A DNA stretch of 64,000 nucleotides from Flammeovirgaceae bacterium (GCA_021300095.1 JAJTHV010000105.1:1-64000), one strand, 5' to 3'; numbered from the stretch's first letter, positions 53,301 to 61,532 are shown. Notes: generated by a model not told the origin, from the sequence alone. A program made the numbers and translations.

Positions 53301-54154
53301 GGAAAAAACCCGCCATTCGATTGGGTAGTTACACCGGCTGAGTAAAGTGTGCCATGCTCACCGGGCGTGGCGGTGCTTCCCCAGTTGTCGGCTGTGGAGC
53401 CAGAGTAGGTTGAAAAAATGAGAAGCGGATCAATTACTAAAGTGCGGCATTCATCATAGTCATCGGGAAAAGAAAAGGTGACCAGATTGTTTTGTAAGCG
53501 ATATTCACTGGCAACGGTGTGTTGCTCCTGGTCGAAAGATTGATACGATACAGGCTTTAACTCTGTTAATGTGCCAAGTGAAGTTTTGATTTGTAATGCA
53601 CCATACATTTTCTCTACACCATCTACACCACAGTATTCGACTTTTATCTGAGATGGATCGGCTTCGGGGCGCACAATGAAATCATATTTTAGATTGTTGC
53701 CCTTGGAGGAAACCCGAAAATCGATTCCGTTGTATACATTCTTATATGTTATAGATCCATAAGCCAATGCATGGGAAGCCCACCGGCAGGAATCACTTCC
53801 AACAAAATAGTTGTAGTATCCATCCAGTTGATTTTCTATAACGGGCTTCGCAGTGGTATTTGAGCCAATCAGATTGATGCGAAAGTAATGACCGTTTATT
53901 TCCTCGCCAGACGGATGTCCATCAGATTCATTGACCTCGCCATGACCAGCCAGATGGCGATGTTCCATTTCCTCCAGGTCGAGTAGCAAAACCGAAAACC
54001 CGCTGGCAGAAACACCCACTCGCCCGCCAGGCACTTGCGCTTGAAAATCGATGTCATTACTCCACTGCCCTTTGTTTTGTATGAATTTTAACCCAGTGTA
54101 ATTTTGAACCAAAGCATGAAGTGAAACGAATAGAAGCAAAAAGGCAAAACGCAT
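50333..54154 (-). CDS. Secreted SBBP/PKD-repeat protein with type IX (gliding) C-terminal sorting domain
   Basis: The 1273-residue protein has a signal peptide (FAFLLLFVSLHALVQ) and an N-terminal domain of the DUF7948 type (KFIQNKGQWSNDIDFQAQVP). SBBP-type repeats follow at about 230-700 (GGTGFDAAYSIKFDSNHNL, VLAGGTTSTDFPVT), then PKD domains (IQWDFGDGRIVNQV, YLWNFDNGTI, FRFDFGDGTVSEET) alternating with Ig-like parts. It ends with a gliding-motility-type T9SS CTD (LTVIDRWGNQVFESNDY, LSEGVYFFRLVVGD). The C-terminus is of type B and needs a PorP/SprF-like partner. It is 44 bases upstream of the M4 gene and probably shares its transcript. Confidence 0.9.
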   Translation of the reverse strand: MRFAFLLLFVSLHALVQNYTGLKFIQNKGQWSNDIDFQAQVPGGRVGVSASGFSVLLLDLEEMEHRHLAGHGEVNESDGHPSGEEINGHYFRINLIGSNTTAKPVIENQLDGYYNYFVGSDSCRWASHALAYGSITYKNVYNGIDFRVSSKGNNLKYDFIVRPEADPSQIKVEYCGVDGVEKMYGALQIKTSLGTLTELKPVSYQSFDQEQHTVASEYRLQNNLVTFSFPDDYDECRTLVIDPLLIFSTYSGSTADNWGSTATPGEHGTLYSAGVTTQSNGGFFPATTGAFQPDHKGQFDMAIIKYDSSGTRFLYATLLGGRNNDSPESLVVDKATGDLIVLGISSSDNYPTLGSSFDPSFNSGTSVFNRVLNTNDVWDIVVTRLPPTGDRLIGSTFLGGSGNDGLNLPKQSGGPLVVNYGDEMRGDVITDDAGNVFISSVTGSADFPIVNGFDNSFNSGTTDGVVVKFAPDLSTIIWSSYIGGTGFDAAYSIKFDSNHNLVLAGGTTSTDFPVTAGSYQTTFNGVVDGWIARVAADGSVILNATFTGTFSFDQVYFIDLNASGNVFCYGQTTGPIPVTPGVYHNPNSGQFLQKFSPDLSTLEFSTVFGSGSGNGLIVPNISPTAFLVNDCDNIYLAGWGGFVNSSPSTGFWQSSTNGMPITDDAFQKTTSGSDFYFMVLNGNASSLVYSTYLGGSSSKTHVDGGTSRFDKFGIVYHAVCSGCAFGNTNNLPSSDFPTTRNAKSRLNRSQNCNNAAFKFDLSSLKAVFQTNSIDLTQPGFNNVCFPDTIVFQNLSTGGRTIQWDFGDGRIVNQVATDPRSLIHRYKNTGQYRVKLKITDLSTCSQTDSTFQIINYFNPEIIVGSDAIVCEGRSHQLTATGAATYQWTSSDGKFTSSQASPFVQPSESTFYYLLAADANGCSKRDTVLLGVVKNVRAAFQTYDINFTRPGINTICYPEQIRFKNQSTQAESYLWNFDNGTILPKTKTDTTSIIGDFEDAGVYRVKLKAINPNTCNKADSVIKVISFNRNTVKAEDDLQICEGNSHTLSAPGATIYDWFTADRSFTSSNASPVVQPQVSTTYFVNTIDANGCKKKDTVEITVIDKVELKWNHRLEGNCSDRPSVIVQNLTPPADGVIFRFDFGDGTVSEETSLQHVYKQDGRYSIKLIAQKQFCPTEESVQLPFYTLFVPNVITPESTPGFNDQFEVRFGIDQLAPSTVGIPVQLTVIDRWGNQVFESNDYKNEWSGKGLSEGVYFFRLVVGDFASCKNWVQIIR

Positions 54155-54160
54155 AGATTA

Positions 54161-54168
54161 CAAAGGTA
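54161..54168 (-). promoter_or_regulatory. -7 box near the start of the SBBP/PKD gene
   Basis: On the minus strand TACCTTTG matches TAnnTTTG and lies only 7 bases before the ATG at 54154, so the transcript would be leaderless or nearly so. No TTG lies at 19-21 bases upstream; the nearest is 26 away. The match alone could be chance. Confidence 0.35.
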
Positions 54169-54438
54169 CTAAATTATGACTTTCGATTAGCAGGCAAATA
54201 CCGATGATGGTAGTTGTGTGTTTCCGGCTGATAAATTAGTTAGCACATGGTCGGGTAAAGATGAAAAGGATTCGCACTTAGGTAGGTACACCCACACCCA
54301 TTAAGGAAGTAACATTTCCATAATGTTTTCTTTTTTTTGATTTGAAACTAAACAATTGATTTTTCGAAATGCGCTAATTAATTCTTTGCAATTGTTCGTT
54401 CTATTTCGGATAATTGACAGATCTAATGCAAAAGAAAT

Positions 54439-57400
54439 TTGAGACTCGTCAAGCAAATAAACCTTTATTTTCAAGAGGGCAACTCGGACAAAGTTTACGA
54501 AATAGATCTGTGCGAATCTGGTGACGGATACATTGTCAACTTTCGGTATGGTCGCAGAGGTGCATCGCTGAAAGAAGGAACAAAGACAATTTTTCCGGTA
54601 GCACTGCCGGAAGCTGAAAAAGTGTTTGCGGCCTTGGAACAGGAGAAACGCAAGAAGGGATACACCGCAGCAGGTGAAGCACCATTGGTGATTTCAGCCA
54701 TGCCACGCACTACCTCCAGCGGAATTGATAAAAGACGTAAGGCAATTCTCAAAATTCTGAAAGTAGCAGCTGCAGGTGAAGAGCCCGAAACGTGGCGACT
54801 TTCACGTGTAATTTGGAGAGCCGGTGATTTAAAACTGAAAGAAGCAATTCCTTCGATTCATAAATTAACAGACACTTCAGATTCATTTACGCTTTATTCC
54901 ATCGTGTGGGCCATTGGCCGTTGTGGCTCTGCATCAGATGTTCCGTTATTAAAAACACTTCAGGCTAAACCAGTATTGCCACAACATATCAAGCAACTGA
55001 TTACAGAGGTGTTGCTAAAGCACACAGAAGGTTCAGAGAAAGAGCAGTTACTAAATCAAATCCTCGGAGGCTTGCCATTGCCAATTCAAAAAAATGTTCA
55101 GGAAAAAAATTACAAACTTCTGACCAAGCAATTGCGCGAGTACTTGTTTGAACTGAAAACCACTTCCAACGAATACCTCGTTAACCTCTATCAACTTTCT
55201 CGTCAAGATCAGTCGCTGCACAAGGTGCTCTTGACTATTCTGGAAGAAGTACCCTTGGCTGTGAATTTTTTCAAGCACATACGTCATATTTTTAAGACGT
55301 CTGAAATGCTGGAAGACTATGCTACCTATGCAGTGATCGCAAAAAATATTGAAAAGCGCCCGGGTAATTTTAGTTCTTTCTATTACGAACAAGGTCAAAG
55401 ACAGAACAGTGCATTTACAAATACCACCAAGGGCTACCTGACATCACGCGTGTTGCGTTTTCTTCGCAACTACGGAGAAATGGGTGAGCCAGCCTATACT
55501 GAATTAGCTTCGGAATTATTGTTGGCATTTCGCGATGATCAGGATGCAACCAAACCGTATCAAACAGCTGATGTCAGTTATCACTACAACTCGACCACTC
55601 GTACACATATCCGAGAGGAGAAGATAACCCATTTTGACAGTTATGCTCCTTTTCAAGCGTTTAACTCTATACTTTATAAGAACAGCGCACGCTATCTGCC
55701 TGGCAAACAAGCATGGAAGTGTATAGCACCATTTGTTCCGGGCAACCCCACACCCACTTCGCGTGAAGAAGCGTATCCGCATCTGTGGAATAAAGCTCCG
55801 GAAGAAATTATCGCTTTGCTTGCCAACAGTAAAGCAAATCGAGTGCATGAATTTGCATTGAAAGTTTTTACTGCCAATCCAACATTCGAAGCGCAAGTTG
55901 AAATGCAGCATGTCGTTCAATTTGTGCGTGCGCCATTTTTGTTGACACAACAGCTCGGGTTGACTCTGGCAAGAAAAAAATTCGATCGGTTAGATCCCAA
56001 CAAGGAATTGTTGATTGCCATGTTGGAGAGTAGTCTGGCAGAAGCACGTGAGCAAGCTTTTTCATGGATCGACAACGAACGGAAATTATTACTGAGCGAT
56101 GCCGAATTTGTTGTCAGAATTTTGCTGGTGACAAGAAAAGAAACACATGAGTGGATACGCTCCTTCCTTGCTTCGATTAGCATGGCGCCAGCGCAGAGCG
56201 AGGTGATTGCAGCCAAACTGATTACTCACCTGATCAGCATGGAAATCGAGACAGAAGAAGACCGATTGCTGCTCCGTCAGTTATCGGATACTTTGGTGAA
56301 TGTGTTTTCTTCAACATTGCGAAACATTCACCTGCAGGTGATTCGCGATATGTTCGCGAATCCTTCCGAGGAAATACACGCACTCGCAGGGAAAATCCTG
56401 TTGAAGCATGAAACAAAAGCAGAAGATTTGCCGGACGATTTCCTCGCATTGCTTTTGCAGTCCGGAAATCCATACACACGCGGCATTGGCATATCGTTAC
56501 TAGGTCAATTTTCGGATGCAGCATTGCTGGCCAAAAAAGAAGTATTGATTAGCTTTTGCATTTCACCTTTGGAGGATGTTCGCAGTGCTGTCCGACCAAT
56601 CATCTTCCGTTTGGTGCAATCAACGCCCGACTTTGGTATTACTCTGATTGATCTTTTTGTGCCCGCATTTTTGATGAAAGAATCCTACGAAGGATTGCAC
56701 GAAGATTTATTGAGTTTGTTGGCCAATGAGTTGGGTGGCAGCTTGTCGGCAATCTCGAAAGAGCGTTCATTACGATTGTTGCATTCTAAGTTCAAGTCGG
56801 CTCAGCAATTGGGTTGTATCTTGTTGAAGAAAAATATCAAGGAAGAAGAACTTACTGTAGCTGAGTTGGTGAAGATGGGCAACAACCCTACACAAGAAGT
56901 ACGACTTTATGCGTGGGAAGCCTTCAAGCGAAACAAAGAAAAAGTGCGGGCAGAAAAAGAAGAAGCTTTGAAACTGACCGACTCTTCTTGGGATGATACT
57001 CGCCTTTTCGCATTTGACTTTTTTCGAGAGCAGTTTTCAGAATATGATTGGAATACAGAATTGCTGGTAATGCTTTGTGATAGCGTGCGCGAAGATGTGC
57101 AAGCTTTCGGGCGGGAAATGATTACCCGCTTCTTTGTGGCTGATCAGGGCACTGACTATTTATTGAAGCTCAGTCAACATCCAAATACGAAGGTACAGTT
57201 GTTCACAACAACTTACTTAGAGCAACATGCCACCGATAACTACGAGGTACTTCAATCATTAAAACCTTACTTTATCACGCTGCTCTCACAAGTAAACAAG
57301 GGACGCGTTGCCAAAATAAGAGTAATGGAATTTTTGCGGAAAGAGGCGCTGAAGAATGAGACTAACGCAAATTTTGTTTTAGAAATCCTCAAGCGTGTTT

Positions 57401-57525
57401 CAGCTTCGGTGGCGATTGCCGAAAAGGCACAATGCATTGCGCTGATGCGCGATATTCAAAGTCATTTCGCTGCATTACAGTCGCTGCTCATTGTCAAACC
57501 CTATTCCGACTATATAAAAGCCTAG
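54439..57525 (+). CDS. WGR-domain HEAT/ARM-repeat protein, retron-associated
   Basis: The 1028-residue protein has an N-terminal WGR domain (about 1-75: LVKQINLYFQEGNSDKVYE, then VNFRYGRRGASLKEGTKT), the DNA-end-binding domain known from PARP proteins. The rest is a helical solenoid of HEAT/ARM-type repeats to the end, with segments such as LLILHSKFKSAQ-like helices and NPTQEVRLYAWEAF. No nuclease or enzyme motif is seen. The start is TTG at 54439, placed exactly at the domain boundary; an ATG at 54426 is in another frame. It is followed after 3 bases by the SWIM gene, and both lead into the retron RNA and RT. It is a candidate effector or sensor of the retron. Confidence 0.88.
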   Translation: MRLVKQINLYFQEGNSDKVYEIDLCESGDGYIVNFRYGRRGASLKEGTKTIFPVALPEAEKVFAALEQEKRKKGYTAAGEAPLVISAMPRTTSSGIDKRRKAILKILKVAAAGEEPETWRLSRVIWRAGDLKLKEAIPSIHKLTDTSDSFTLYSIVWAIGRCGSASDVPLLKTLQAKPVLPQHIKQLITEVLLKHTEGSEKEQLLNQILGGLPLPIQKNVQEKNYKLLTKQLREYLFELKTTSNEYLVNLYQLSRQDQSLHKVLLTILEEVPLAVNFFKHIRHIFKTSEMLEDYATYAVIAKNIEKRPGNFSSFYYEQGQRQNSAFTNTTKGYLTSRVLRFLRNYGEMGEPAYTELASELLLAFRDDQDATKPYQTADVSYHYNSTTRTHIREEKITHFDSYAPFQAFNSILYKNSARYLPGKQAWKCIAPFVPGNPTPTSREEAYPHLWNKAPEEIIALLANSKANRVHEFALKVFTANPTFEAQVEMQHVVQFVRAPFLLTQQLGLTLARKKFDRLDPNKELLIAMLESSLAEAREQAFSWIDNERKLLLSDAEFVVRILLVTRKETHEWIRSFLASISMAPAQSEVIAAKLITHLISMEIETEEDRLLLRQLSDTLVNVFSSTLRNIHLQVIRDMFANPSEEIHALAGKILLKHETKAEDLPDDFLALLLQSGNPYTRGIGISLLGQFSDAALLAKKEVLISFCISPLEDVRSAVRPIIFRLVQSTPDFGITLIDLFVPAFLMKESYEGLHEDLLSLLANELGGSLSAISKERSLRLLHSKFKSAQQLGCILLKKNIKEEELTVAELVKMGNNPTQEVRLYAWEAFKRNKEKVRAEKEEALKLTDSSWDDTRLFAFDFFREQFSEYDWNTELLVMLCDSVREDVQAFGREMITRFFVADQGTDYLLKLSQHPNTKVQLFTTTYLEQHATDNYEVLQSLKPYFITLLSQVNKGRVAKIRVMEFLRKEALKNETNANFVLEILKRVSASVAIAEKAQCIALMRDIQSHFAALQSLLIVKPYSDYIKA

Positions 57526-57528
57526 TCC

Positions 57529-59169
57529 ATGGAGTTTAACTACAAGTTTAAAGGAGATACTTCAGTTGGGGGCAATGCCCATGCAACGAATATGAGTTTT
57601 GCTCCCGATGTGTTGCGCGATCCTACGTATTTCTCTGGCTACCTAAACAAACACATTCCATTTCGCGAAGCTATTTCAGCGCTGCATGATATTGTGGTTT
57701 CTGATTTTCGATTTAAGCCAAAAGATAAATCAGATTACAAAGCGTGGGCGCAGCAACAGGAAGATATTTGGTTGGCCGAGTACATTCGCAGTTCGGCTGA
57801 TGTTGAACTTAAGTTGAGAAGTATTCGCGATGAACTGGAAGTGATTCGAAAGCAGAAGGACGAGATCAGCGGCCCGTTTTACAAAGCAAGAAAAAAATAT
57901 TTTGACTATCTCTATTCCGCCAACCGCGATGCATGGATTGTATTAGATCCTGTGATTACCGTTCACCCGGATGAATTGTTCTTCGAATGTTTTAGTCAGG
58001 ATGAATCATCGTATGGTAAGTTGGGGTGCAACTATAATGTCTTCAATAAACTGAGTGAGTTCAAATGTGGTACTACCAACATTGATTACTCATCAGACTT
58101 GTATCAGGAGTTCCAAAAAATTCGTGAGTATAAAGAAACGCACTTTGCCATTGATCCTTCTGGATTTGAAGTGCAAACCACACGGGAAGAAAGTTACAAA
58201 GAAGTGAAGATTGATGTGCCGGCCAGTTGGGTGCGCGGCTTTTTGCAGGTAAGTTCAGCAATGACGCTTCCGGCTGCCAAATTTGAATTGCATCCGATGG
58301 ATGTCTACAATATTTGCTTTATGCTTCGCAGGCATAAGGAAAAAGAAGGCCCACGATCAATTCGTTGGATATTGAAACCCGGTGAGCCGGTGAAACTTAT
58401 TTTCGAGCCGTGGAATTTTGAAGTAAAATGTCCCCGTTCCATCTACACTGGAAATGTAGCACGCGAAATTCGGATTTGGGGAAGAAGAAGATTGCTCTTG
58501 CTAGAGCGATTGATTCCGATTGCCCAGTCATTTCATGTGGTGCTTCTCGGTTCCGGTCTACCTTCATTTTACATCGCAGATTTAGGCGACATGAATTTCA
58601 CGTTGGGGCTTTCCGGCTGGACGGCAAACGATTGGTCGCGATTGGGTAATTTTGATTTGCTCGCACCACGTCAACAAACGGATAGTATGACCATGCAAAA
58701 AGTGTATTCAGGATTGCGGGAAAAATGGGTTGAAAAACCAGAGACTCTCGCTACACGCTTGCAGTTAGATCAAAGTGTGGTGCTCGGTGCGCTTGCCGCG
58801 TTTACACAAACCGGTCGTGTAATCTATGATATTAATCAAAGCGCTTACCGTATTCGAGAGTTATCGCGTGAAGCGTTGCCAATGGAAGAGTTGCGATTTG
58901 CCAATCCACGCGAGGATGCGGCCACTCGTTTTGTACTGACTAAAAATATAGTGAATAGGTCAGCAACGGTAACTCCCGAGGGCATGACAAAACTGAATGG
59001 AACCGTGCGCGATAAGGATCATTCTTTTCAGGCGGAGTTGATCATTGATAAAGACGAGCGAGCGTTGAAAGGAAAATGTACGTGCAATTTTTATCAGCAA
59101 AATAAAATGATGCAAGGTCCATGCGAACACATGTTGGCATTGAGAATAGCGCAGCGTGAAATGAAGTAA
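57529..59169 (+). CDS. Winged-helix SWIM zinc-finger protein, retron-associated
   Basis: The 546-residue protein has a large N-terminal alpha/beta region without a known family, a predicted winged helix at about 400-450 (LATRLQLDQSVVLGALAAF then TGRVIYDINQSAYRI) and a C-terminal SWIM zinc finger, KCTCNFYQQNKMMQGPCEHM (about 517-536), with the CxCx(n)CxH ligands. SWIM domains bind DNA or proteins. The gene lies 3 bases after the WGR-HEAT gene and 130 bases before the retron RNA. The pair, together with the RT, matches the arrangement I recall for type XIII retrons (ARM + WHSWIM). Molecular role is not known. Confidence 0.88.
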   Translation: MEFNYKFKGDTSVGGNAHATNMSFAPDVLRDPTYFSGYLNKHIPFREAISALHDIVVSDFRFKPKDKSDYKAWAQQQEDIWLAEYIRSSADVELKLRSIRDELEVIRKQKDEISGPFYKARKKYFDYLYSANRDAWIVLDPVITVHPDELFFECFSQDESSYGKLGCNYNVFNKLSEFKCGTTNIDYSSDLYQEFQKIREYKETHFAIDPSGFEVQTTREESYKEVKIDVPASWVRGFLQVSSAMTLPAAKFELHPMDVYNICFMLRRHKEKEGPRSIRWILKPGEPVKLIFEPWNFEVKCPRSIYTGNVAREIRIWGRRRLLLLERLIPIAQSFHVVLLGSGLPSFYIADLGDMNFTLGLSGWTANDWSRLGNFDLLAPRQQTDSMTMQKVYSGLREKWVEKPETLATRLQLDQSVVLGALAAFTQTGRVIYDINQSAYRIRELSREALPMEELRFANPREDAATRFVLTKNIVNRSATVTPEGMTKLNGTVRDKDHSFQAELIIDKDERALKGKCTCNFYQQNKMMQGPCEHMLALRIAQREMK

Positions 59170-59190
59170 AGAACACCTCTAAAACACATT

Positions 59191-59225
59191 TACCTTCTCT
59201 CATTGGAGAAGGTAAGGGTTGAGGA
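59191..59225. repeat. REP-like hairpin between the SWIM gene and the retron RNA
   Basis: TACCTTCTC / GAGAAGGTA forms a 9-bp stem with a 6-base loop, followed by AGGGTTGAGGA. The form CTCTC-ATTGG-AGAAGG...GGGTTGAGG resembles the common bacterial intergenic repeat with CCTCTCCnTTGGAGAGGG...GGGGTGAGG. It may also act as a weak transcription terminator or processing point after the SWIM gene. No T-run follows, so termination is unlikely. Confidence 0.5.
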
Positions 59226-59258
59226 AATAGAAAGAAGAGTTTAAGAGATGTCTTAAAG

Positions 59259-59266
59259 TATTTTTG
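59259..59266 (+). promoter_or_regulatory. Candidate -7 box upstream of the retron RNA
   Basis: TATTTTTG matches TAnnTTTG and lies 32 bases before the a1 segment, in an AT-rich stretch. It lacks a TTG at the expected upstream distance. It could start a separate msr-msd/RT transcript in addition to read-through from the WGR-SWIM genes. Confidence 0.35.
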
Positions 59267-59298
59267 AAATTATAAATATTAAAATTAGTTTTAACCTG

Positions 59299-59518
59299 GT
59301 AGCAGACGAGGGTATTAAGACTTGCAACCCGGGCGGTGTATCACCGTCCTTGTACACAGCTTGCTAACGCGCCACTGGCCCGTTCTTAACTGTGCGATCC
59401 TGCAACCTACACACTATTTCCGGTGCGAATTCCGGGAATTGAAATAATGTGTAGGTTGCGTCTCGCTGGAGTTGACCGCTCCAGTCCTGAGTATGACGAA
59501 GTGTACCCTCGCTGCTAC
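59299..59518 (+). ncRNA. Retron msr-msd noncoding RNA
   Basis: The 220-base region directly before the RT gene has complementary ends: a1 (59299-59314, GTAGCAGACGAGGGTA) pairs with a2 (59504-59518, TACCCTCGCTGCTAC) over 15 pairs with one bulged A. Inside, two msr hairpins can form: GGGCGGTG-TAT-CACCGTCC (59331-59349, one G-U pair) and AACGCGCC-ACT-GGCCCGTT (59366-59384). The msd is a long 19-base hairpin with one mismatch, arms 59402-59420 and 59441-59459 around a 20-base loop; a smaller CTGGAG/CTCCAG hairpin is at 59466-59484. The RT start follows a2 by 14 bases. The first unpaired G after a1 (59319) is a candidate branch point. The RNA would be the template and primer for msDNA. Confidence 0.9.
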
Positions 59519-59532
59519 TTTTTTTATGACCT

Positions 59533-61029
59533 ATGGCCGATTCACAATCTACGCGTCAGCAATTATACGATCGAATTAAGAATTCTTCGAAAGATGCGGT
59601 CGTGCTGGAAGAAATGAAGCGTCTGGGCTTCTGGGCAAAAAATGAAAGTGCCCCTTCACTACCGGAAATTCTAATTCAGAAAGAAGCGGCACTCGTTCAA
59701 GAGTTGCGACAACTGACAGAACAGCAGCAAAAATTAAAAGACAAGCAACAACTATTAAAAGAAGTTCGCAAAGCACGATTGGAAAAATCACGTGCGAAGC
59801 GGGAAGAAAATAAGAAACTCCGTAAAGAAGCACGCGAAGCAAAAGCAGCACGCTGGAAGGAGAAGAAAGAAAAAGATATTGTTTATTTAGGTGCGAATGT
59901 ATCAGGTGGTTTATCTCACACAGCCAGTGATGCAACTTTGCTTGGCAAACATCAGTTGCCAATTTGGAATTCGGTAGAAGAACTCGCTCGCGACATGAAA
60001 GTAAAAGTGGGTGAGTTACGATTTTTAGGATTTAACCGTGCCGTCAGTAAAGTCAATCACTACAAACGATTTTATATTCCTAAAAAAACGGGAGGCAAGC
60101 GCTTGATCTCAGCACCGATGCCTCGTTTGAAAACGGCTCAAACTTGGATTTTAGAAACGATCTTGAATAAAGTGGCGCCAAGCGAACAAGCGCACGGCTT
60201 TGTGTTAAAGCGCTCGATCGTGAGCAATGCATTGCCGCACGTAAAAGCCGATGTAGTGATCAACATTGATCTGAAAGATTTTTTTCCTTCTATTCATTAT
60301 CCGCGCGTGAAAGGCGTGTTTCAATCACTTGGATACTCTGAACAATTAGCTACACTTTTTGGATTGATTTGTACTGAACCGGATTGCGATACGGTGGAGT
60401 TGGATGGGACTACGTACTATGTTTCGAACTCGGAAAGATTTTTACCGCAGGGAGCGCCTACCAGTCCTGCCATTACCAATATCCTTTGTCGCAAGTTAGA
60501 TGCGCGGTTAAAAGGCATTTCGACTAAACTGAATTTCACCTACACGCGCTATGCCGATGACCTTACTTTTTCAACATCGGGCGAGCATGTAAATAAAACA
60601 AAGACGCTGCTCGGGTTTATTAAGAAAATTATTCGCGAAGAAGGTTTAGTGATTCATCCGGATAAGCTGCGCGTGCAACGCAAAGGAGCCCGCAAAGAAG
60701 TGACGGGTTTGGTAGTAAACGATAAACCTTCCATTGCTGCCAAAGAGTTGGATAAATTCAGAGCATTGATTTATCAAATTGAGAAAGACAAAACCTTGCA
60801 GGGCAAGCATTGGAAAAACTCTCCGCACCTGCTCGCCTCTATGAAAGGCTATGCGAATTTTGTTGCGATGGTTGATCCTGCTAAAGGAAAACCATTGGTG
60901 CTGCGCGTGAATAAAATTCTGGATGAACACGGCTATAAACATGTGATCAAGCATAAGCCAAAGCCAAAAGTTGTTGCTGCTTCAGAGCAACCTGTTCCTG
61001 CAAAGAAACCGTGGTGGAAATTTTGGTAA
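59533..61029 (+). CDS. Retron reverse transcriptase
   Basis: The 498-residue protein has an unusual N-terminal extension of about 125 residues, with a very basic coiled-coil-like segment near 55-115 (LEKSRAKREENKKLRKEARE), before the RT domain. The RT shows the retron-specific NALPH (NAxxH, about 232-236), the catalytic NIDLKDFFPSI (about 244-254), QGAPTSPAITN (about 306-316), the active site YADDLTF (near 340) and the VTGL motif (about 390-393). It ends with KKPWWKFW. Such enzymes use the msr-msd RNA to make branched RNA-DNA (msDNA). The ATG at 59533 is the only sensible start. The RNA just upstream is its template. Confidence 0.96.
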   Translation: MADSQSTRQQLYDRIKNSSKDAVVLEEMKRLGFWAKNESAPSLPEILIQKEAALVQELRQLTEQQQKLKDKQQLLKEVRKARLEKSRAKREENKKLRKEAREAKAARWKEKKEKDIVYLGANVSGGLSHTASDATLLGKHQLPIWNSVEELARDMKVKVGELRFLGFNRAVSKVNHYKRFYIPKKTGGKRLISAPMPRLKTAQTWILETILNKVAPSEQAHGFVLKRSIVSNALPHVKADVVINIDLKDFFPSIHYPRVKGVFQSLGYSEQLATLFGLICTEPDCDTVELDGTTYYVSNSERFLPQGAPTSPAITNILCRKLDARLKGISTKLNFTYTRYADDLTFSTSGEHVNKTKTLLGFIKKIIREEGLVIHPDKLRVQRKGARKEVTGLVVNDKPSIAAKELDKFRALIYQIEKDKTLQGKHWKNSPHLLASMKGYANFVAMVDPAKGKPLVLRVNKILDEHGYKHVIKHKPKPKVVAASEQPVPAKKPWWKFW

Positions 61030-61146
61030 GTAGTTCATTCCTTAATAGATCGACTTATCCCAAATTAAGTTTTTGTTAAGGGATTTTAATTTGCGGTTTT
61101 ACTAGTACCTTTCTTTCCTATTCTACACCCTTAAACCACACACGTC

Positions 61147-61470
61147 ATGGGAAAATTTGTTATCAGCACACGTACAAACGGAGATTTTCAATTCAATCTG
61201 AAGGCCGACAATGGTCAGGTAATTTTAACAAGCCAGGGTTACACTACGCGCGCAGCCTGCGAAAATGGCATTGAATCAGTGCGTACCAATGCGACAGATG
61301 ATGCGCGCTATGAACGCAACCGTTCGGCCAATGGCAAAGATTACTTTAATTTAAAAGCAGCCAATGGCCAAGTTATAGGTTCGAGCGAAATGTACGAAAG
61401 CACCGCAGCCATGGAAAATGGAATTGCTTCAGTAAAAAAGAATGCGCCTGATGCAACGGTGGAAGGTTAA
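61147..61470 (+). CDS. yegP: YegP family protein (two DUF1508 repeats)
   Basis: The 107-residue protein consists of two copies of the DUF1508/YegP module: residues about 1-52 (FQFNLKADNGQVILTSQGY, ENGIESVRTNA) and 55-107 (YFNLKAANGQVIGSSEMYES, ENGIASVKKNA). The fold is a small beta-alpha unit whose role is unknown. It lies 117 bases after the retron RT, on the same strand, but it is a common housekeeping-type gene in Bacteroidota, so a functional link with the retron is not implied. A terminator follows at 61507. Confidence 0.93.
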   Translation: MGKFVISTRTNGDFQFNLKADNGQVILTSQGYTTRAACENGIESVRTNATDDARYERNRSANGKDYFNLKAANGQVIGSSEMYESTAAMENGIASVKKNAPDATVEG

Positions 61471-61506
61471 GCGAGACATCGCGTAAATCGTTAGCGGTAT
61501 CATCAG

Positions 61507-61532
61507 AAAGAAGAGTGATCTCTTCTTTTTTT
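61507..61532 (+). terminator. Rho-independent terminator of yegP
   Basis: A 9-base stem AAAGAAGAG / CTCTTCTTT with a TGAT loop is followed by TTTT. It lies about 36 bases after the yegP stop. Confidence 0.8.

Noticed and set aside
59423-59617. 64-codon plus-strand frame inside the retron RNA
   Set aside because: It covers the msd hairpin and the start of the RT gene; the region is better explained as structured RNA.
59299-61029. Group II intron or diversity-generating retroelement
   Set aside because: No intron ends, no maturase or HNH part and no template/variable repeat pair was seen; NAxxH, VTG and the a1/a2 RNA fit a retron.
61147-61470. yegP as a fourth retron component
   Set aside because: YegP is a widespread housekeeping-type small protein, the gap is 117 bases, and I know of no retron with a linked DUF1508 gene.
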